A stretch of 64,000 nucleotides of DNA, taken from assembly GCA_934130285.1 (NCBI GenBank), contig CAKOXT010000001.1, positions 62,001 through 126,000 of the forward strand, written 5' to 3'. The translations under genes and the position numbers were made by a program. A model generated the notes under the pieces. The model saw nothing but the letters and a program-made list of their open reading frames with translations, made no database searches and was not told where the DNA came from. Numbering within the stretch: position 1 is the first letter of the stretch; every line of letters begins with the position of its first letter. The DNA is from an uncultured Clostridia bacterium. GTDB lineage: Bacteria; Bacillota; Clostridia; TANB77; CAG-508. Positions 60,325 through 64,000 of the stretch are shown here, piece by piece.

Positions 60325-60352
60325 AAAAGCTTGATTTTTCAAACTTTTTTTG
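60323..60352 (+). terminator. Terminator after the long glycosidase gene
   Basis: A short hairpin AAAAAGCTTGA-TTTT-TCAAACTTTTTTT with one mismatch. It is nearly identical to the terminator at 61417-61446. Confidence 0.8.
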
Positions 60353-60376
60353 TTGGATTTTGTCTATGAAATTTTG

Positions 60377-60405
60377 TTGACAAAGTGATAGGATGGAAGT
60401 AAGAT
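60377..60405 (+). promoter_or_regulatory. Promoter upstream of the Rpn-family gene
   Basis: TTGACA (60377-60382) and TAAGAT (60400-60405) are separated by 17 bases. A terminator-like hairpin follows within ten bases of the expected start. Confidence 0.6.
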
Positions 60406-60418
60406 TAATATAACTAAA

Positions 60419-60461
60419 GGGCTATTTTTGAAGTGATGAGCTTTGAAAATGGTTCTTTTTT
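60419..60461 (+). terminator. Terminator-like hairpin in the Rpn leader (candidate attenuator)
   Basis: GGGCTATTTTTGAAG (60419-60433) pairs along all 15 positions, with several G-T pairs, with CTTTGAAAATGGTTC (60441-60455); the loop is seven bases and T-rich sequence follows. Lying between the promoter and the coding region, it should end most transcripts early. Confidence 0.55.
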
Positions 60462-60503
60462 ATTTAGTAGTAGTTGGATTTTATATGAAAGGAGTTTATA
60501 AGG

Positions 60504-61358
60504 ATAGGAAAATTAAAATTAACTAATGATTATGTTTTTAAAAGAACGTTTGGCTATAAAGGTTCTGAAAAAATTTTAAAGGTGTTTTTAAGAGATTTGC
60601 TTAATATGGAGATTACTGATGTGGATTTAGATAAGAATCCAATTACTGAAAAAGATTATTTAGATGAGAAGATAGGCATAATGGATGTTAGAGCTATTAT
60701 TAATGGGAATGTTGATTGTGATATTGAGATGCAAGTTGTTAATACGGGAAATATTGAGGATAGAATGACATTTTATCTAAGCAGACAGTATGCAGGAAGT
60801 TTGAAAGAGGGAAATGAGTTTGACACTGCTAAGAAATGTATTGCTATTTTAATTGCTGATTTTAAATTTGAAAAATTGAAGTGTGTTGATAAAATATTAA
60901 CTAAATGGAATTTTAGAGAGGAAAAATATAGTAATATAGTCTTGACAGATAAACTTGAAATTTATATACTAGAATTACCAAAGTGTAAGATGAAAGTGGA
61001 AAGTGAGAATATAAACCTTTGGATTAATTTTATAAAAAATTTGGAGGTGTCTAAGATGTCTGAAAAAGCTGATAAAAGTTTAATCGAAACTGTTGAAGCG
61101 ATTGAAGAGGCTCAGAAGAAACTTGATGAGTTAAATGAGAATGAGGAAGCTAGATATATTGCTCATTTGAGGGATAAATATGTGAGAGATGCAAATTCTT
61201 TGAAAAATAGTGGATATAAAGAAGGAGAAAAGGCAGGTATAGAAAAGGGAGTTAAACTTGAGAAAATCGAAATTGCTAGAAAATTAAAGAGTAAATATAG
61301 TATTGAAGAGATAATTGAGATTACAGGTTTAACTAAAGAAGAGATAGTGAAATTATAG
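60504..61358 (+). CDS. Rpn-family recombination-promoting nuclease/putative transposase, with ATA start
   Basis: A 284-residue protein if read from ATA 60504 (then GKLKLTNDYVFKRTFGYKGSEK). The opening L-T-N-D-Y-x-F-K is the normal N-terminus of Rpn/PD-(D/E)xK proteins of Firmicutes. The nuclease core residues are seen around VDCDIEMQVVN, and the C-terminus has the usual GIEKGVKLEKIEIARKL and LTKEEI ending. AAAGGAG ends nine bases before the ATA, and no ATG, GTG or TTG precedes it in frame. A start at GTG 60582 would drop the conserved opening. Rpn proteins are linked to RecA-independent recombination. It is the third gene in this window with a non-AUG codon at the expected start. Confidence 0.75.
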   Translation: MGKLKLTNDYVFKRTFGYKGSEKILKVFLRDLLNMEITDVDLDKNPITEKDYLDEKIGIMDVRAIINGNVDCDIEMQVVNTGNIEDRMTFYLSRQYAGSLKEGNEFDTAKKCIAILIADFKFEKLKCVDKILTKWNFREEKYSNIVLTDKLEIYILELPKCKMKVESENINLWINFIKNLEVSKMSEKADKSLIETVEAIEEAQKKLDELNENEEARYIAHLRDKYVRDANSLKNSGYKEGEKAGIEKGVKLEKIEIARKLKSKYSIEEIIEITGLTKEEIVKL

Positions 61359-61416
61359 ATATTTCAAATTGTTTAGAGTGTTTAATTAAAAAGATAAATA
61401 TTAAAACAGAATCATT

Positions 61417-61446
61417 AAAAAAGCTTGATTTTTCAAGCTTTTTTTG
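61417..61446 (+). terminator. Terminator after the Rpn gene
   Basis: A perfect hairpin AAAAAAGCTTGA-TTTT-TCAAGCTTTTTTT, nearly the same as the terminator on the other side of the gene (60323-60352). Confidence 0.88.
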
Positions 61447-61528
61447 CGTATTTACTTTTGCTTAAGAATAGTATATAATAGCGTTGGTTTTTACCAATGA
61501 ATTTTATATAAAAATAGGTGGGAGAAAT

Positions 61529-62779
61529 ATGAAAAACTACGAAAACGCAATTAAAAAATTAGAGCAATATGGTCAAGATCATATTGTTAAAATTATGGAA
61601 AAATTAACTGAAGATGAAAAAGAAAAATTAGCTGAGCAAATAGAAATTTTAGATTTTGATAGTATTGAAAATTTATATAATGAACTTACAAAAGAAGAGG
61701 TAAATTTAGGTAATAATATTGAACCTATTTCTGCTTTAAAGAAAAACAAGTTATCATTAGAAGAATTAGAAGAAATTAATGATTTGGGAAAACATATTAT
61801 TATGTCTAATCAATTTGCTGTTGCAACTATGTCTGGTGGGCAAGGTACAAGATTAGGTTATAGTAAACCAAAGGGAACTTTCCAAATAAAGGTTGACCCA
61901 GTTCCAAAGTATTTATTTGAAATTGTTTGTGATACTTTAAAAAGAGCAAATAAAAAATATGATGTTGTTATTCCTTGGTATATAATGACTAGCCAAGAAA
62001 ATAATGATGAGATTATTGAATTTTTTGAAGAACATAATTATTTTGATTATCCAAAGGATAGTGTTATGTTTTTCAAACAAGGTCAAATGCCTTTGATTGA
62101 TGAGAATGGTAAATTACTTATGGGTGAAAATAGACTTATAAAAGAGGCTTCTGATGGTAATGGTGGTATTTTCAGATCAATGGCTACACATGGTTGTTTA
62201 GCAGATATGGAAAAACGTGGTGTTAAATGGTTGTTTATTGGAAGTATAGATAATGTTTTATTAAAAATGGTTGATCCAACTTTAATAGGTCTTGCTGAAG
62301 AAAGAAATGTTAAGATTGCTACAAAGTCTGTTGTTAAGAATGGACCTCATGAAAGAGTTGGAGTTATTTGCAAAAGAGATGGAAAAGTTGGGGTTATTGA
62401 ATATTCTGAAATGCCAACTGAAATGGCTGAAGCTCTTGAGGAAGATGGAGATTTAAAATTTGGTGAGTCTCATATTATGTGTAATTTATTTAGCATTGAT
62501 ATTTTAAAGACATTAGCTAATGTAACATTGCCATATCATAAGGCTCATAAGAAAAATAGTTATTTGGATGAAAATTGTAATCTTGTTGTTCCAGATGAAC
62601 CAAATAGTTACAAATTTGAGATGTTTATTTTTGATTCATTTAATTATGTTAGTGATATAGCTATTTTACGTGGTACAAGAGAAGTTGATTTTGCTCCTGT
62701 AAAAAATAAAGATGGTGTTGATAGTCCAGAAACAGCTAGGGTTTTATATAATAATTATTGGGCTAAGAATGAGGAATAA
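61529..62779 (+). CDS. UDP-N-acetylhexosamine/UDP-glucose pyrophosphorylase (UDPGP family)
   Basis: A 416-residue nucleotidyltransferase of the UAP/UGPase family. The nucleotide-binding GGQGTRLG motif is in ATMSGGQGTRLGYSKPKG, preceded by a helical N-terminus. KQGQMPLI and GSIDNVLLKMVDP are further family segments. Such enzymes make UDP-sugars from UTP and a sugar-1-phosphate; the eukaryote-like UDPGP type is also present in gut Firmicutes. It likely supplies UDP-glucose or UDP-GlcNAc for the polysaccharide or lipoteichoic acid pathway, as an LtaS-like gene follows. ATG 61529 is chosen because GGTGGGAG precedes it; the upstream ATG 61484 lacks such a site. Confidence 0.9.
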   Translation: MKNYENAIKKLEQYGQDHIVKIMEKLTEDEKEKLAEQIEILDFDSIENLYNELTKEEVNLGNNIEPISALKKNKLSLEELEEINDLGKHIIMSNQFAVATMSGGQGTRLGYSKPKGTFQIKVDPVPKYLFEIVCDTLKRANKKYDVVIPWYIMTSQENNDEIIEFFEEHNYFDYPKDSVMFFKQGQMPLIDENGKLLMGENRLIKEASDGNGGIFRSMATHGCLADMEKRGVKWLFIGSIDNVLLKMVDPTLIGLAEERNVKIATKSVVKNGPHERVGVICKRDGKVGVIEYSEMPTEMAEALEEDGDLKFGESHIMCNLFSIDILKTLANVTLPYHKAHKKNSYLDENCNLVVPDEPNSYKFEMFIFDSFNYVSDIAILRGTREVDFAPVKNKDGVDSPETARVLYNNYWAKNEE

Positions 62780-62793
62780 AGGAATTTTTTGAT

Positions 62794-64000
62794 ATGGATT
62801 GTAAAGAATTAATAGTCGAAGAAAAAATGCAGAAGAAAATTGATATAAAAGCCATATTGAAAAAATTAAATATAAGTAGATTTATTTTTATACTTTTATT
62901 TTTCTTAGGATGTTACATTGTATCTGAGTTATTGAACGGAAACAATGTTTTGTTTGTAAAACTTTCTAGTTTTTCAGTTCCTTTTGAAGAAAAAAAGATA
63001 TATTTTAAAACTATGTGGGATGATGTTTTTAAGTTCCAAAAGTTTTTTGTTAATTATTTTTTATTAATATTTATTTATTGGATAATTTACGGATTAACTA
63101 ATAGAACTAAGTTATCTTGTGCACTTATTTTGTGTTGTACGTTTATTTTTGGAGTAATAAATTATTTCGTTACAAGACTTAGAGGAATTTCTATTACTAT
63201 TTCAGATATATATTCAATTCAAACAGCAATGAATGTTGCTAAGGGAATGCAAGTTACTGTTGAAGGTAATTTTAAGGTAGCGTGTTTATTGTTCGTGTTT
63301 TTGATGTTTATATTGTTTAAAGGATGGAAGTTGAAAGACAAGAGAGAGGCTAGAACAACATTAATAAAAAATATTACAATTGCTGTGGGTGTTATTGGTA
63401 TTTTGGCTTTATGTATTCCTGATTATTTTACTAAAGAAGTTGAATTGTGGAACATAAATAGAGCGTATGCTAATTCTGGTGCGGGCTTGACGATAGTTAG
63501 GATGGTAAAAAATTTAAAGGTGTCTAAACCAAAGGGATATAATATAAATGATGTTAAAGATATTTTGAAACAATTTCCTGATGATGTTGATATTGTTGAG
63601 AATACAGAGGGTTTTCCTAACGTTATTGTTATTATGAATGAATCTTTTTCAGATTTGGCGTTGGCTTATGATATGGAATTAGCAGAAGATCCAATTGCAT
63701 ATTTCCATGAAATTGTTAATGGAGATAATGTGGTTAGTGGTGTTATGCATTCATCTCAATTTGGTGGTGGAACTGCAAATGTGGAGTATGAGTGTTTAAC
63801 TCAAAATGCAACAGCTTTTTTACCTACTGGTTCAATGCCATATCAACAGTATATAACTAGAAATGTTAAACAGTCTATGGTTAATTATATGAATAGGTTG
63901 GGATATACTACTTATGGTATGCATTCTTGGGATAAGTCAGGTTATAGTAGGGAAAAAATTTATAAATTGCTAGGGTTTGAACATTCAATGTTTAAAGATA
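62794..64000 (+). CDS. LTA synthase-like sulfatase-family membrane protein, partial
   Basis: The gene runs off the window after about 402 codons. About five transmembrane segments are seen in the first 235 residues. An extracellular sulfatase-fold domain then begins, with the VIVIMNESFSD metal-binding start and FGGGTANVEYECLT, where Thr is the LtaS-type nucleophile. LtaS enzymes polymerise glycerol phosphate of lipoteichoic acid; related proteins add phosphoglycerol to other glycolipids. ATG 62794 has AAAGGA about ten bases before it. It follows the UDP-sugar pyrophosphorylase by 14 bases and is probably co-transcribed with it. Confidence 0.9.
   Translation, partial: MDCKELIVEEKMQKKIDIKAILKKLNISRFIFILLFFLGCYIVSELLNGNNVLFVKLSSFSVPFEEKKIYFKTMWDDVFKFQKFFVNYFLLIFIYWIIYGLTNRTKLSCALILCCTFIFGVINYFVTRLRGISITISDIYSIQTAMNVAKGMQVTVEGNFKVACLLFVFLMFILFKGWKLKDKREARTTLIKNITIAVGVIGILALCIPDYFTKEVELWNINRAYANSGAGLTIVRMVKNLKVSKPKGYNINDVKDILKQFPDDVDIVENTEGFPNVIVIMNESFSDLALAYDMELAEDPIAYFHEIVNGDNVVSGVMHSSQFGGGTANVEYECLTQNATAFLPTGSMPYQQYITRNVKQSMVNYMNRLGYTTYGMHSWDKSGYSREKIYKLLGFEHSMFKD

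Noticed and set aside
1..64000. CRISPR array, insertion sequence, complete tRNA or rRNA gene
   Set aside because: No regular spaced repeats, transposase or integrase motifs, complete cloverleaf or rRNA-like sequence were found on reading both strands by eye.

Overview
The window is a low-GC (roughly 28-30% by eye) Firmicutes chromosome segment, most likely from an uncultured gut Clostridia. Grounds: very AT-rich codon use, strong AGGAGG-type ribosome binding sites, CpsB/CpsC/CpsD-type (not proteobacterial Wza/Wzc) polysaccharide control genes, EpsG and VanZ families, an LtaS-like sulfatase, and a bile salt hydrolase that points to the intestine. No rRNA, complete tRNA, CRISPR array, transposase or integrase was found. 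Nearly all genes lie on the + strand.

Layout. (1) 1-3.0 kb: end of galE, vanZ-like gene, and the capsule control trio cpsC-cpsD-cpsB. (2) 3.1-5.9 kb: nucleotide hygiene genes, including two fusions (pyrophosphatase-like + VOC; Nudix + MazG-like), a P-loop kinase and Maf. (3) 6.0-23.3 kb: a defence island. A type I restriction locus has an intact hsdM but broken hsdS and hsdR, with a SieB-like membrane gene inside it. Then come two HEPN/DUF5677-like genes, an OLD ATPase-TOPRIM nuclease, a DUF4268 nuclease, a broken zinc-ribbon gene, an AAA15/AbiL-like ATPase, an MqsR-type toxin with a zinc-finger/HTH/Panacea antitoxin, and a DUF6414 gene. (4) 23.4-32.3 kb: MutT-like Nudix, bile salt hydrolase, a second paralogous MqsR/Panacea module, an ASCH protein, an ABC exporter and a dGTPase. 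(5) 32.6-45.6 kb: an unusual adenosine-deaminase-fold/SLOG-like fusion, then metabolic genes (GH3 glucosidase, HAD phosphatase, ROK kinase, M20 peptidase, MgtA-type ATPase). Several single genes here are visibly richer in GC than their surroundings. (6) 45.8-60.3 kb: the polysaccharide assembly cluster: tandem-domain initiating transferase, glycosyltransferases, EpsG polymerase, pyruvyl transferase, Wzx flippase, and a 1245-residue membrane-anchored glycosidase/beta-helix protein. (7) 60.4-64 kb: Rpn-type nuclease, UDP-sugar pyrophosphorylase, and the start of an LTA-synthase-like gene.

How they work together. Regions 1 and 6 together form a complete Wzx/Wzy-type exopolysaccharide pathway: precursor supply, priming, chain assembly, flipping, polymerisation, length control by a tyrosine kinase/phosphatase pair, and processing. 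The control genes and assembly genes are separated by about 43 kb of defence and metabolic genes. The defence island shows many separate inactivating changes. In three loci an otherwise open frame has a good Shine-Dalgarno site at normal distance from ACG or ATA instead of ATG (12710, 20503, 60504).

The observations I consider most worth following are the non-AUG starts (especially in the antitoxin of one of two duplicated toxin-antitoxin modules), the deaminase/SLOG fusion, the HEPN-HEPN-OLD-nuclease run, and the membrane-tethered polysaccharide-processing enzyme. All family assignments come from reading motifs by eye, without database searches.
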